DNA of 64,000 nucleotides from Nymphaea colorata (taxonomy: Eukaryota > Streptophyta > Magnoliopsida > Nymphaeales > Nymphaeaceae). Both the position numbers and the translations under genes were made by a program. The notes below the pieces were generated by a model. That model made no database searches. It saw only the letters and a program-made list of their open reading frames with translations, and had not been told where the DNA came from. The DNA is taken from NCBI RefSeq assembly GCF_008831285.2, contig NC_045140.1, forward strand, positions 22,132,370 to 22,196,369, in the 5' to 3' direction. Positions 38,701 to 51,338 of this stretch are shown piece after piece. Within the stretch, counting starts at the first letter, position 1. Every line of letters starts with the position of its first letter.

Positions 38701-40477
38701 CATCACAAGGTCCAAGATTTGAAACAGAAAAAAAGGACGTCAAGTCCATGGCACTTTCAAAGGCAACATGTAAGCCTAACACAGTTTGAAGAACAAAATT
38801 CAAAATTCTTTATTTTTTAAGCAAAAAAATTAATGTTCGAAGTATCAAAAAGATTAAAACTAATATCCATGCTTCAAAATGAAGCCTTAAATTCAAGTAG
38901 ATTATTTTCTTACCACGAGGCACAATGATACTTGTACAGGTGTCTGTTGCAAGGACCTAGGAAGAAACTAACAGACATGATATACAGGTTCTTGTTCAAT
39001 AACATGCGATGACTGGGAATAAGGGTCTGTGGTATACTTCCTACCTTGAGATGCTGCAGAATATCAGTTTTCCACACTTCCCAGTTACCACGACTACTAG
39101 TTTCCACATAAAGTCATAACGTTACCTATTCTGCCCTTGCAAGTTAAGAAAGATAACTCTGTCCCTGGTAGCTGAATGATTATATCAGGAGACTTCTGCA
39201 TCCTGCACCATTACCAACAGGAATGATTTACGTTACCCTTAAAAGGGTAGGCAGCACCAGAGATATGCTACAACATATTCAATCGGTGGGCAGCTCAGCA
39301 AAAGGATCGAAGGCCACAGGTCCACAAGAATGAACGAAGAACGGTTTCTCACGTTCAACGGTAGATATTATCGTGACAGCAGAAATAGTCAATATTTCGA
39401 CGCAAAGGACGAGAGTCCAATCTAGTCCGACGGAACTTTACCAGCTTTGCTCTTTAAGTTTTCGAAAGAAACTTCAGTTCGCAAGAACATACTTCATTAC
39501 TTCACTTTTAATTCCCGAGTCTAAAAACTAAATATCCAATGGGGACAACAGCCCATTCGCTTGCGCTCATTGTGCTAACCAATCAAAGATCACAAAAAAC
39601 TCAAACAACTAACGAAGTCCGAAAGCGACGAAGAGGAAGAGATCAAACTTCAAAGAGATAGACGAGGAGATTTTCTCTTCTGTTCGGTTTCTTTCTCAGT
39701 TTCTCCTGTTAAACAAGAAGCGGGGCCAGTTTCTTTTGCTTCAGGCAGTTCGCCACATTACAGTTCGCCACATTAAAGATGGCACCAGAGTTCACGCATG
39801 ATAAAAGAAAAACAGGTATCACAAAGGAGAGGGGAGACAACAAAGACATCCTCCTCCCCTCCTCAACACGAAATCCTTTCAACTACGTTCATTAAATGAA
39901 AGAGGGTCGAATCCCGAAACGCCAAACAAACACATTAAACTTTCACAAACCACAAAAAAGGAAATTAAAGGACGGAACTTGGAAAAGGAAAAAATTAACT
40001 AATTTACGCGACGCTGTGGAGAACCGGTAGCTCTTCATTCCCCAAAAAAAATCAACAAAATCAAATAAAAATGCAAAACATCAAAAGAAGCTCTAGAGGG
40101 AAGGGGGGATGCTAGGTGAAGGGAACGAGCCGGCGGACCTGCTCCTCGCTGATCAGCTCCTGTAGACGTGCCATGAGGGCGGGACCGTGACGGCCGCCGC
40201 TGCGGGAGTTGACGAAGACGACGATGGGCGCCTCAGGGGCGGTGCTGGAGCCGTCCCAGGGAAACCGCTCCTCGGCGTCCCCGGGGACATCCTTGCGGCT
40301 GATGGACTCGGAGAGGGCTTGGCGGAGGTAGGGCGGGATCACCACCCGCCGCTGGAGGTCCTCCTTCTCAATCCTGGGGCCCGCGAGACCGCAGCCCATC
40401 AGAGAGTCAATGAGCGACGTCCTCGCCGGCACCCTCGCCGCCTCCCGATCGGCATCCGACAGGTCTATCTCCGCCAT
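29732..40477 (-). CDS. Diacylglycerol kinase, plant cluster II type
   Basis: Phosphorylates diacylglycerol with ATP to phosphatidic acid in lipid signalling. Twelve exons, minus strand: 40477-40139, 37813-37691, 37478-37341, 37238-37153, 36180-36093, 35155-35080, 33263-33181, 32627-32557, 32369-32292, 31645-31558, 30687-30571, 29890-29732. Total 1,446 bp, 481 aa, all in frame. The catalytic domain begins near residue 83 ([15 protein letters not shown]). The ATP-site GGDGT lies at 157-161, then [16 protein letters not shown] (187-202). The accessory domain carries [16 protein letters not shown] (283-298) and ends with MDGEPWKQP (449-457). There are no C1 zinc fingers, transmembrane helix or EF hands, which separates it from the animal-like cluster I (DGK1/2) and fits Arabidopsis DGK3/4/7-type enzymes in length and order. 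The start is the ATG of MAEIDLSD, not the upstream in-frame ATG at 40,558. The exon 1 donor is GTCCGC, a weak but valid GT. Introns are long, the largest being 2.3 kb. Confidence 0.95.
29984..30447. repeat. Tandem repeat in last intron of diacylglycerol kinase gene
   Basis: Three diverged copies of a 135-185 bp unit (29,984-30,119; 30,120-30,264; 30,265-30,447). Each runs ATTGGATCAAA, CGGAACTT, ACACATTTTA, CAGCAGAAATGTGCTTCAG, GAATATTTCC, AGG(T/A)AGAAAG. Copy 3 is longer because a 23 bp subunit (GCTTCAGAAGTGGGAAGTACCCT) is itself repeated at 30,345-30,390. The array lies wholly in the intron between exons 11 and 12. Confidence 0.85.
34391..34745. mobile_element. Small hAT-like non-autonomous element in kinase intron
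   Basis: 355 bp AT-rich segment with inverted termini CATTGTCACA and CACTGTCACA (9 of 10). The left flank GTTCTCAG and right flank CTTCTAAC match at 5 of 8 positions, as for an old 8 bp duplication. Internal A-rich and T-rich halves could pair. Its left end (GTCACAAATAT, then GAGGTTTTTCTC and GTATAAT) resembles the left end of the outer hAT relic at 54,619. Confidence 0.5.
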
Positions 40478-40703
40478 ACTCCTTCCCCTCTCCTTCCTTG
40501 AAGAGAGGGGGCAATTTTCAGAGCGAGAGCGCGAGATATAGAGGGACAGAGGTGGCAATGGCGGGCTCCGCTTTTTCGCTTTTTACAGGCGAGATCTCCT
40601 CTCGCTGACGGGGGCATCACTCAATTTTCCGTTTCTCCAAAGCCTCGGCTTCCGACTTCGCCCTTCGTGTGTCCACAGAACGACGGGCGTATCCTTCCGT
40701 GGC

Positions 40704-40710
40704 CTTTATA
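40704..40710 (-). promoter_or_regulatory. TATA box of diacylglycerol kinase gene
   Basis: TATAAAG on the minus strand, about 227 bp upstream of the ATG at 40,477, in a GC-richer stretch (GGAGGTATAAAGGCCACGG). This predicts a 5' untranslated region near 200 nt. Confidence 0.55.
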
Positions 40711-42884
40711 CCTCCACCAAACGGTTCCTTCATCCAGGCAAAGCAGTTATAACTCAAACCCCGCTCCTTGCTTTCGAACGCGTGTCATTTCCGGGTCTCT
40801 TCTTCCCATCGGCGCAAGATTTGGCGCCGGTTAATTTTCCTCTTTTTTGATGAGAGAATTGGTCGCTGTTGTCCTGTGTTATTTATGCTCAAGTGTCTTT
40901 ATTTATGAATTAAATGCTTACTTACATTACATATTGTTTCTTGTGAATAAATGATGAAAGGCAGAGCTTGTCTGCCGAGCAGTTTTAATCGGAAATGGTT
41001 CGGGTTTTAGTGCCATTGATCTAAGCAGTTGAAGGTATTCGTCTAGTGCTTCACGGGGCTTGATCTTAGGATGCGTCATCTGGGTCACCGACGACTTCAA
41101 CAGGGGGGCCTCCAGTAGCCGGCCTGTTACCGAATTTACGAATCCGAAAAGGCCCAACGTTTCAAAGGAACGCGTTGGGAGACTGGATTCGTGAAGCAAA
41201 GTTGTGTTTCTCGAAACCCGACGGCCCAAAGGGAACGGTCCAAAGCTGGGGAGCGATTGGACGATATTATTTTGGTGGGTCCCGGAGACCCCACTTCAGA
41301 GTAAAGCTAGCCAGCTCGATTCATTTCATCCGTGTCTCCATCTCTGCCAGCTGCGGCACCCGTGGTGCCCATTTCTGGAATTTCTCCCTTTGTTCTTGCT
41401 AACTAGTATAGTATATATAACCTGTTGACGCTCAGATAACAATTTTTTATTTTTCATCCTATCTCCGCTTATAATATATTAATCGGTCCACTCACATGCC
41501 GGCTGATGTTTTAGAACTTTCCATTAAACATTTGTTGCGACAGTCGATTTTAATTTAAGTACATCGAATCTGAGCTACTAGATAAATTTGAATCTAATTA
41601 CTAATCAAATTGGTATTCGAGTATTCGCAACCCAATTCGAAATCTGAATTCAGCGTCGGGATTCGCATTAGTGGGATTTAAGATGAATGTTGAAAATGAG
41701 ATTTGGATCTGGGTTTGATTTCGAGATGTGAATCCAAACGTTCCGTCCAGTGCACAGGTATCGGTGCGCGGCCAGAGGGTGAGATGCACACGACAATTAT
41801 AAGAGAGAAGAAGTAAGTGGTAGATCCGTTTGTCTGACGCTTTAGACAGTATACAACGCATTTCTCGTGTTCCTCCCCACGCGCACGGCAAAGAAGAAAT
41901 GCGATGATTGTTTCGACGGACGGGTTCGCCAGTTAACGGTTGGCGCGCGATTACTCTCCTCTGGCTCTGACCGCTGACTGGGTTCGCTTCCCCTCTCGCT
42001 CGAACCATGGACCGGGCTTGCCGAACTCTCTGACGTCAATGGACCCACCACCTCTGCTCCTTGGACCGACCGGGCGTTGGGTGCATCAGGTCAACACAAC
42101 ACGTTGGCTGCCACTGTCGCAATGGAATTTATGGAGCAGTCTTCGTGGTGGGTGGGCTCGGTCCGAATTTCGAATTCGAGTCGCCGTGGTAGGTCGCTCC
42201 AATTGCAGATATCGGTAAATTGAATTTACCGGAAATCGTGCACTGGTAGGATCTAGAAGATGCGCGGATTTGTGGGGAAGATAAAATTTTACCGTCTCAA
42301 CCGACCGTAACTACTTTATTTATAGAGAAGAAAGAGATTTCAGGTTCGTGAGGGAAGTAGTTATTATTGCATTTGAACGCATCGTTTTCCGGCGTCCACT
42401 CGAGAGGTGGGATTAAATGGAGGCCATGTGGGCGTGCACCCTATACAGCCATAACGAAAACGAAAGCCACGATGCATCGGTTTTCAACTCGCATTCGCAT
42501 CAAGTGGAAGGTTGGAACTCTTTCATCCAAAGTATTACCCTCTCACACGAAGCCGGAGTCTTTCCCACGGTGTTGATTTCGTGGTTTTCCGGTGGGCTTT
42601 TCGGACCTTGACCAATCGAGTGGTATGTGCCTAAGGGCGCCGATTGTCTAGTAAATCCGGGTGGTGGAACTTGTTCCTTCATCTGGCCAAGCCAGCCTGG
42701 CTTGGCTTCTCTTTGTATTTAAAATGCGAGACCCCAACTGATATGGCCGACAGCTAGTGGATGGAATGCATAACCAACCCCCCCAACAAGTTGACGTGGC
42801 TGTTGGCCTGTAGGTAGATTGATTGGTGTTCCTTCATTGCCCATGAGTTAATGTATCTTTTATTTTTTTTTATACTTTGTATAC
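40711..42884. other. Intergenic, upstream of diacylglycerol kinase
   Basis: Mixed-composition sequence. Open frames on both strands at 40.9-42.7 kb overlap one another and show no recognisable domain. Confidence 0.35.
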
Positions 42885-43115
42885 AAGACTCGAGATTCGA
42901 GTATCAGCGCGTTTATAAACAAGTCGACCACGAACTGAGTTTGTTCGAGCGAGTTCAAGTTGAGCCGAAGTTGGCCCGGCTTGTTAACCAGCCCTATCTA
43001 CATTATAACTATCGCAAGCTTCGAGTATCTTCGTAAGCTCAAAGTCCATTTGTTTATAAACGAGTCGACGAGTTTTTGGCTCGGCTAATTATGCAGCCCT
43101 AACGAACTATAGCAA
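42885..43115. mobile_element. Old relic of a GAGTCGAGCTC-type non-autonomous element
   Basis: Contains motifs in both orientations that recur in the MITE at 49,887: ACGAGTCGACGAG, TTTATAAAC(A/G)AGTCGAC (twice, near 42,915 and 43,055), GAGCCGAAG and GGCTCGGCTAATTATGCAGCCC. No clean target duplication was found. Confidence 0.45.
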
Positions 43116-46100
43116 GTTTCATCTTCAAAGCCACGTGGCCGTCAAATTCTTGGGTTGGGAATCTTTTCCACTTAACGTCATTAGTTGTAGTTAGATTGAG
43201 AAAGTAAAATATGAGACAGGATGCAATTGGTGTAAGAAAGAATTAAATGATCTCTGTACCTAACAAATTTATAGCTTGTAACGAAAATGAAGCCCGTAAA
43301 AGCCTACGACTAGCTGCACATGGCTGCTGCACTCCTGGAAGAATGTACTTTGAGGGCCGAGAGGACTCCTCCCCCAGAGGATCCAGGACGACGTCCTTCG
43401 GAATTTGGGGGACGTGACCCCATTGTTGTGGATTTGGGCAACAATTTTGTGTTCATTACTATTGTGGTACTCAAGAGACCAGTGTTGTCAAATCGATATC
43501 AGTATCCGTATCCATTTGCTCATCAAGATAATGCATTAGTCACGGCTTATCATCCTATTTTTAATTAAAAATTAATTTAAATATATTTGAAATTAATTTT
43601 ATAAATAAAATAAGTCTGCCTGTATTGGCCGGCATCATCTAAGGTTTTGCCTCTGCCATCCAAACAGGGCCTAAAATTTATCACTAAGTTAGCCAAATCT
43701 TTTGGTGACATAATTAGGATTCGTTATTCCTTTGGGGCACTAATACATTATAGATCTATTAATCCCACCCATATTTCTGAACTTTACTAAAGTTTTTTTT
43801 TTATACGTATATGATGAAAGAGAGAAAGAACTTTCTGTCAATCATTCATTTTGAATCGTCTGTTCTTTTAATTTGCCATATATTTGCATGACAAGGCAAG
43901 CGGATTTATGTCGGACTTTCTAATTGTTTTACCCAACGTCATAAAAAGAATAATTTTGTTGATAATTACGTGAAGACTAATTAGTCATTATTAATGAACT
44001 TTATGCCGCAATAAATTTCGTAGTCTTTTTTGCTGGTCAAGAGAGAGATAGAGAATGACCGTAGTCATCAGACGTCATTATTATTATTATGATTATTTAA
44101 GATTTTGCATGTAAGTACTCTCTTTCTCTCTCTCTTGCTTTCCGTATTTGTTCCTTGCTTGCATAGCCACTTTCTTGTGAGTTTCGGTGACAGCTTGCTA
44201 CTCTTTTTGATAATTATATCCTCCTTAGGCACGTGCCCTTATTCACACTGTCGGTGCCCCCATTGTTCATCCATCTTCACTATACATGGCGTCCGTAAAG
44301 AAGCCAATTATTTTTTCATTCTGGAAGCTACTACATAATATATATATATATATATATAATTTCAAGCAACAATTTTTTACAAAAAAGAAAACAAATCATA
44401 AAGAATTTTGAGTTAGTCTCGTCTGCTTTTATTTTATAAAAAAATCACGACTGTTACACCAGTAATTCCGTCAAATGTACTATTTTCAATGTAAGTACCT
44501 AAATGTATCTTTAGCACAATATCGTCATATGCAGCTTTGCATGTTATATTGCTAATATAGGGAGGCAAGTTTCAACATTTGTATTTTTATAATTTTATTT
44601 GAGAAAAAACTTGCTTCTATATGGGGAGAGCTTTTGGTTAGGGGCCATAACTATATGAACTGCTACATGGTTGAGTTCTTATATTGTTAATGTTCAAATT
44701 CTGAATCAAGGCAGACAGTTCTTATTCCGAGTCCCCCATGTGGCTCCTTGGTGGCCTTTCTATAAAGGTAGCCCAAGGGTTTTTTTTGTCTTTATGAAAA
44801 GAAGACTTTTTCCCCTTCCCAAATTCACCCGTGTAGGGGGGAGGGGGGAGCGCTCGCTTTTTATTTAAAGTGAGGGTAGTTTAGTCATTTAATCATCTAA
44901 GCATTGAGTTGAGTACTTAACCCCCAGGCAGTCAAAAGTGTCTCGTCACACTTTAGCAAACACAAATTGCACCACGGTGAAGGTGCTTGGACTATTAATT
45001 TCGACGTCATGAATTCCAATTAAATTAATAAAACAAGGGACAATGAACTTAATTTTCCTGTCATTAACTCAAATGGTAGGTCAAACATACGCATTAAAGT
45101 CTTAATTAGGAAACAGGAAGAACTATCTGAATAGTTAACTCAGAAAACAAGGAGCTACGAAATGGAATAACGTCAATGAAGCATGAGCACACATATTTGC
45201 TGATTGACTTCTTCAATGTGATACATATTTTCTACTGAAAGCTTGGGGAATAGTTAATTAGAAATTAGACGAGAAATTGAACATAAAAGAAGCAATCTTC
45301 TTTTCGGACAAGAGCTCATCAGAAACTTCCAAAGCATGGGTAATCTATTTTAACTTCCACGTGTTGTTAGTGTCCAGGATAAGGAGGGGTTAAGATGAAA
45401 TGAGCGATGAAGAATGATGTCTCCTTCAGCTATTAATCCATAGCAAAAGCTAAAGATCGTATTTGATGTACGACCAATATAGTAAAACTTAACGATCGAT
45501 ATACAATTTCTTAGTCTAAAGAGCCGAAGCATAACATAGCTGGTTGAATTAGAAGAATGTTTATAGTTTAATATTTGTGGGTGTTATACCTCTACATCTT
45601 AAGGTGGTAGGTTGGTGTACCTAAATTAAAGGGTGCGTAGATGCCAAGTGCAATCCAAGATACTGAAAGCAGAGGAAATAGGGGAACCTTTGAGCCTCTT
45701 TTCGAGCGATAAGTGGTTAACCTCTTGCTCACTCAAATAATAACAGTTTCCTACAATCACACAGATGAACTAAAGCAATCAGTGCTTAAACATTCATTCA
45801 GGCCCAAAGAACAAGAAAACAATGAACTTGATCTCTTGAAACATTTTGCCTAGTCAAGAATATAGTATAATTCAAAATAGAGTTTGGCTAGCTTAATCAA
45901 ACTTTACATCTCTTGAAACACAACTTGTTTTCAAAATCTTTGCAACAATACCCTTTATAAAATGGAAAATATCCTTAGATAATGCATTTAAATGGCCCTT
46001 CTTTCAAACTTTTTTTCGTACTTTGGCTGATTTCAAATGAAATATTGCTTTCAAAGATTCTTAAATGACTAAACGTAACATCCTGAAAGTTTACTCCTAT

Positions 46101-47640
46101 GATGAAAATTGTGAAAAATCTTCAAAAGGAGGTTGATTAAATGTTGTTTGTCCTTGTTCATATCTTTTTTAGTATTGAAGTTAAAGCTACAAAGAAGCGG
46201 GTTGGGATTCATCGGACTGAAAGGTCAAGCCCGGTTTGAGAGTATGCCACGCTTTTATTTAGGAGCCTTGTTCTTCAACGTGTAGATGAATGATGAAATA
46301 AACTATTAGTGGCCATAGCTTCATCAAAAAAAATTGAGGCATATTTCCTTGAAATAAAATAGCGCGAGTACTTTCAAGTGCCAATTTTTCCATCTGATTG
46401 ATAACTCCGTTTTTTGATGAGTTCCAACAGAATTTACTTTAACCCTCCATGTCACGCTCATTTTAAATTTGGTAAAATTGTCATTTATATGTTTTTTTCC
46501 ATTATTTGTCCTCAACAACTTTACGTTAACACATTTAAATTAATTTAAACCAATCTTATAAAAATCATGAAATTTGGATGAAACTTTATCATTGGTCTTA
46601 AAAAAATAAACTGACGTTGCTTGTGACTAATCATCCATAAGTTAGCAATCATTCTTCAGTTATGACGTTCACAAGGTCATTTTTACTCAAACAAGATAAA
46701 AATGCATTGCTTATACTTGAATTGCTTTCTCTTTGGCGGTTATAGCAGCAAAATGCTCTGTTTAGAGAACTCCGGAAGGATTTGAGTGAGTCTTTTCTGT
46801 TGTTAGCGGAGCCTCCAGCTTTCTAGTTAGGTGCTTTGGGCAGTTCTTGCTTTGTCCTAATTGGATTTAGATTACTTATGAAGCTTCGAACAACTATCCC
46901 GCATATGATTCTCTTCTTGCAGAGTGCAAAAACGACTACCTTTGTCTCTTTTAAATGCTCTTTCTTCTTTTTTATTTTGGGTCTTGCTTTATGACAAGAT
47001 TCGATTGCTGACTATATTACTTGACACCATCGCTCTTTCGTCAAGTTGGTAGCATGTAAAGAATTCAGTGTATCATAAAAAACGTGAAAAAAACGCGACA
47101 AATAAAATTACCGATTAAAACTTAAAAAAACTCTTTTTCTTGAAAAAAATAAAATAAAACCAAAGGACAAGGAAAAAATTGTTTTGTGTGTTTTCTGCAT
47201 TTTTTTAATGCCAACAGATTTTTTTTTCATTTTTTATTTGTTGCAACTTTACTTATTTTTTGATCTTTGTTATTGGTTTCTAACTTATTTTATTTTTCCC
47301 TAATTTTTAGTTTTTTTAAATTTTAAAAAATTTACTGTATTTTTTTTCAAGCTTACCGTATTTTATACCATGAAAAAAAAATCATACACAAGAAAAAAAA
47401 CATATTTTCATGGTTTGTCATGGATGACCTACGTCCACCAGAGCAATGAGGAAAACCACTTTTTTTTTTCCTCACTTGATGAACAAGAAGAATATACCAA
47501 TCCTTTAAATACAAGAGCTTATGGTAATAAAAAAAGGGAAAAATCTGCATGGTACATGCTCATAACTAAAGATATGTAGATGATAATGGCAAGACACGGT
47601 TCTCTAGTGACGACTTCAACTTCTAATGAAAACTGCTGGG
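43116..47640. other. Intergenic, AT-rich, no gene recognised
   Basis: No coding signal. A short (AT)n run lies at 44,338-44,357. The segment 47,050-47,385 is made of A-rich and T-rich stretches resembling those at 34.5 and 54.7 kb (CCTAATTTTTAGTTTTTTTAA), possibly another decayed small transposon. Confidence 0.4.
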
Positions 47641-49040
47641 AACAACGCTCTTTTATTAAGAACGAATAACTATGTACAGAGAAAAATCAATAGAAAACAA
47701 AAAACAGAAGAACTGAACTGTACAAGATGCCCATGCATCAGACTAAAAAACCAGAGCACTAAGATAACAAAAAACCAGGCGACTTAACAACAGTCCCATC
47801 TCATAGCGTTTCCAAAAACAGTACACTATATTCACAAAATGCTTCATCCATTTTCGCATCAGTTTCCTGTTCCTCTGTAATTCAGGATCCTTTCCCTTGC
47901 CTCTACATGAATTTCTTTCTCCACAATTTGCAGATGACTACACTATTGTTCCACTTCCTGCTATCTATCTGGCCATCTGTGATTCCCTTCTAGTATTCTT
48001 CTCAATCTGTTGCCCAACCCTTGTTATTAGTGATGACCAGCATGGCTCTCAATGATGCTTCGCTAATAACCTGCCTTCCCCGTTTCAGCACATTAAACTT
48101 TGCAGTGCTTGACCTTGCACAGCATGTTCCAGTTGCGGCAGAACCTCTCTATTATCCATTCCCGGTATACATCCATTAATCATCTTCTTCCCATCAGTTC
48201 TAGTCATCAGAACTTTTAACGAAGTACCCTCATCTTCCTCCGTCTGCTTGTCTACACATTTCAGCCAATGCAGTAGAGGGTAGCCAAATATTTCACCAAT
48301 TCCTTTTCATTTTTCCAATTTACAGCCATAAAAGCCTCTTTGCAGCTCTGCCATATCAGGGCAGGGATTGCATTGCTCGGGACTTCCTCTTCATTTTCAT
48401 GCACAATCTTGTTTTTACGTCATCATATCTTCCAAATGTATGATATGAAACACAATAGACCAACACTTTTTAAGCTACTTTAATTCAAATCTCACCTTTC
48501 TTCATGTAATAAATGCTTGCTTTACACTTTGCCAAGGTATTCTTCTCTTCCCAAAGTGCTGAATCGACGATCTCCATGTTTTGGCTGCTACCTAACAACT
48601 GATGAAAAGGTGGTGATTACTTTCTTCTGCTTTTTTGCACAGTCTACATTGGTTCGCAAGAGTCGCTCCCCACTTTTTCATTCAGTCTACGGCCGGCACT
48701 TTCTTTCAGCAGCAAGATAAAGAAACCAGCTTGCTCTAGCTAGCACGTTACCCCTCTATATATCCTTTCTCCAGTCTTCTTATCCCCCTTTTTTCCTATT
48801 TGCTTCAAATATCTCTTTGGCTCTCAGCTCTTTAACCTGATCGTTGATCAATCTCAATCAATACGGGGCAGTGCTAAGTACCAAATTATGGAGGTCCTGC
48901 AACACTGTGAACGGAAAGTTCGCCACTTCCCTGTACTTATCCTTAATTTGTAGTTTGTACCGCTGGTAACTGCAAGTCCAGATGACTTCAAAGCTTGCCT
49001 ATCCGATAAATGCTGCAATTTTTTAGAGATAAACACACTA
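47641..49040 (-). mobile_element. LINE (L1-type) relic, 3' part
   Basis: Minus-strand coding remains at about 48,720-48,180. They include the zinc-knuckle that follows plant LINE reverse transcriptases: KWGATLANQCRLCKK, then HHLFISC, giving CxxC and HxxxxC ligands. Further C-terminal pieces are IPALIWQSCKEAF and NWKNEKEL. Stops and frame shifts are frequent. The likely 3' end lies near 47,650, with TTAATAAAAG as a possible polyadenylation signal. The reverse transcriptase core was not seen, so this is a 5'-truncated decayed copy. Confidence 0.65.
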
Positions 49041-49878
49041 TCTCAAATGCGAAAGAATAATGCCGATAATCCTGCTGATATGCTGCAAAATATACGATGT
49101 TCATAGAGGATAGTTAAGTTATTTTCACTGTTTACCATCTAAATCCATAGATTTCAACAAGGATCTTAGATCCCTTGTTTGAAAGAAATGATATATGTAT
49201 CTTTAATCTATGAATCTTGAAGTCAAAATAACTTGAATGGTCATCACTTTATTTAGGTTCTGTTGCATGCTCGTGATATCAAATCCGCGGATTTGAAGCA
49301 GGGAACTTGTATGTCTTGTTTGAAAGATGCATGGATTACAATATGAACCCACAAACTTATGTATTTTAGTTCACAGGCTTGAAGTCACAGGAATCTCAAA
49401 TCAATGGTTCAACCAACACCGTATAATGCTCTCGTTGAGCACTTGCACAACTCCTCTTCAAGTTCCGAAGAAGGATTGCCAAGTGCAGATCAATGTGGGA
49501 TGCTTTCTGAATGGGGAAAGACCAGGAGCCCTAATAAGTGACTCACCAAAAAATTTAAGTGTACGTTTATAAGTAGACTACAAGTTTATAAGCGTGGACT
49601 TTGTGAGACATTTACATGGATGTTCTTAAGTGAGGTTAATGAAAGTGCATAGATAGTTGAACCTGTATGATTGAATGGGCTTGGATATTGAGTTTAGATC
49701 GACTAGCATTGCTGTGTTCATCACATAGGCCATAGTCGAGCCATGTGAAACCATTGTTCAATAGGAATACCTTGATCTTCACTTGATCCGATTGCATTTC
49801 TTTTAATCCTGAACCAAGTTCATGCACTTGTGAACCGTGATACTTACCTGTTTAAACCAGCCCCTTTCGAGCGGGAGA

Positions 49879-50300
49879 GAATTGGGTAGGGGTGAACAAT
49901 GAGTCGAGCTCCACTCGTTAAAACTCGGCTTGTGAACGAGTTTGAGGGAAGTAATTTGCTTAAGGAGTCAAGCTTGAGTTCATGAGTCGACTCGTTCAAA
50001 TAATCAAGTTGAGTTCGAGCTCAACACGTAACGGACGAGTCGAGCTCGAGCCTTAATCGAGTTTGTTGAGCTCGAGCTCAACATGTAATGATGAATATCA
50101 ATTCTATTCAAACGAATTTGTCGAACCTTAATCGAGTCGAGCTCGAGCTCAACACGTAACTGCCGAGTCGAGTTCGAGTTGCTTTTGTCAAGCAATTCTC
50201 GAGTTCGAGCTGAGTCGAGCTCGAGGTTTCATTAGGCGAGCCGAGTTCGAGCTGACTGAACTCGGGCTTGACTTGGTTCGTGTTCACCCCTAGAATTGGG
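49879..50300. mobile_element. hAT-type MITE with perfect 8 bp target duplication
   Basis: Element 49,887-50,292 (406 bp) with perfect 11 bp inverted termini TAGGGGTGAAC...GTTCACCCCTA, flanked by GAATTGGG at 49,879-49,886 and 50,293-50,300. The TIR and 8 bp duplication are hallmarks of the hAT superfamily, and the TIR resembles the maize Ac end. The interior is packed with GAGTCGAGCTCGAG and GAGCTCGAGCTC palindromes and has no coding capacity. Perfect flanks suggest comparatively recent insertion. Confidence 0.9.
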
Positions 50301-50301
50301 T

Positions 50302-51331
50302 CACAATCTCTGAAGAACATTTTGTCAAATCTCGAAGTTAATCCACCTTGCCTTCTCACTTGAAGAAACAGCTATGCACTCATTTGTCAATGTACTCAAT
50401 GCAACAAGAACTTAAATGATTGATCACACGTGGAAAATTTTGGTCCAAAATGAACTGGACTTTCAATAATTAAGGACAAAGGTTTCCAACCTCTTGAATT
50501 TTTTATTAGGAGTCATTTGACAATAGAAACATTAACAAACTGCCCCAAAGATTGAAATAGATTCAGCAACATATAGGGTCATTAGGGCATATTCATAAAA
50601 CAGTTTGCTACTGTTTCCATTACCAAGCAACCCTTTAAAGGTGTGTTTGAATGTCGCTAAAAGCTCTTGACAAGGTGTTTCATATACAGGAACAACATCG
50701 AAACACGGTGAAACTGGCAGCTAGAGATTTGCCTCTCACATGGCATTTTCATCCTTAAAAATCAGTAAAAGCCGTCCATCACCAATAACACGCACCAGTC
50801 TGCCTGAAACTACCATTCACAAAGTTGGGAGCTGCTAGGACTTCCAATTGTTGCCGTGCCCTGCTGTTGAGACCATTGTGCAGATGCCTCTCCTTAGGAG
50901 CCTCTCTCTCTCTCTCTCTCTCCATTCTTTCCTGCTCTCTTGCCCATGTGATTGGACAATGTGACCGACTGATTCAAACACGGTGAACTATGTCGATGTG
51001 GAACCAGTGTCTGGAATGACACCACAAGAATGATCTAACCAATGCGTGGCTCTATAGAAATTGAGGGCTCTAATATAAGCTTTGTTGGTAGGCTGAAACC
51101 AGTCTGACTCCGCAAGATTGTTCGCGGCCACATTGTAAGATGAAGGTAGGATTGAGAACCAAATTGAGCGTTCCCATGCGCCATTGATGTTAGCCAAGTG
51201 AGGACCAACTAGTCCGAGCACGAGCGCGCCATAGACACAATCTTGACCGAGTCGGTACGTGGAGTCATATAATTGGGAAAATTCTGCATAATCCGTCCCT
51301 TTCTGTGTCCCGGCAGCTCCAAGGAGGGGCC
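50302..51331. other. Intergenic / promoter region of the coiled-coil gene
   Basis: Contains a CT run at about 50,907-50,931. A minus-strand frame at 50,988-51,386 (132 codons, with WERSIWFSILPSSYN and ALNFYRATHWLDHSCG) looks protein-like but I do not recognise it. It overlaps the predicted TATA box and is antisense to the downstream gene. Confidence 0.3.
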
Positions 51332-51338
51332 TATAAAT
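51332..51338 (+). promoter_or_regulatory. TATA box of the ELKS-like gene
   Basis: TATAAAT in a GC-rich context (GGGGCCTATAAATGGCGGG), about 555 bp upstream of the ATG at 51,889. The long interval would be 5' untranslated sequence or a leader intron. Confidence 0.5.
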
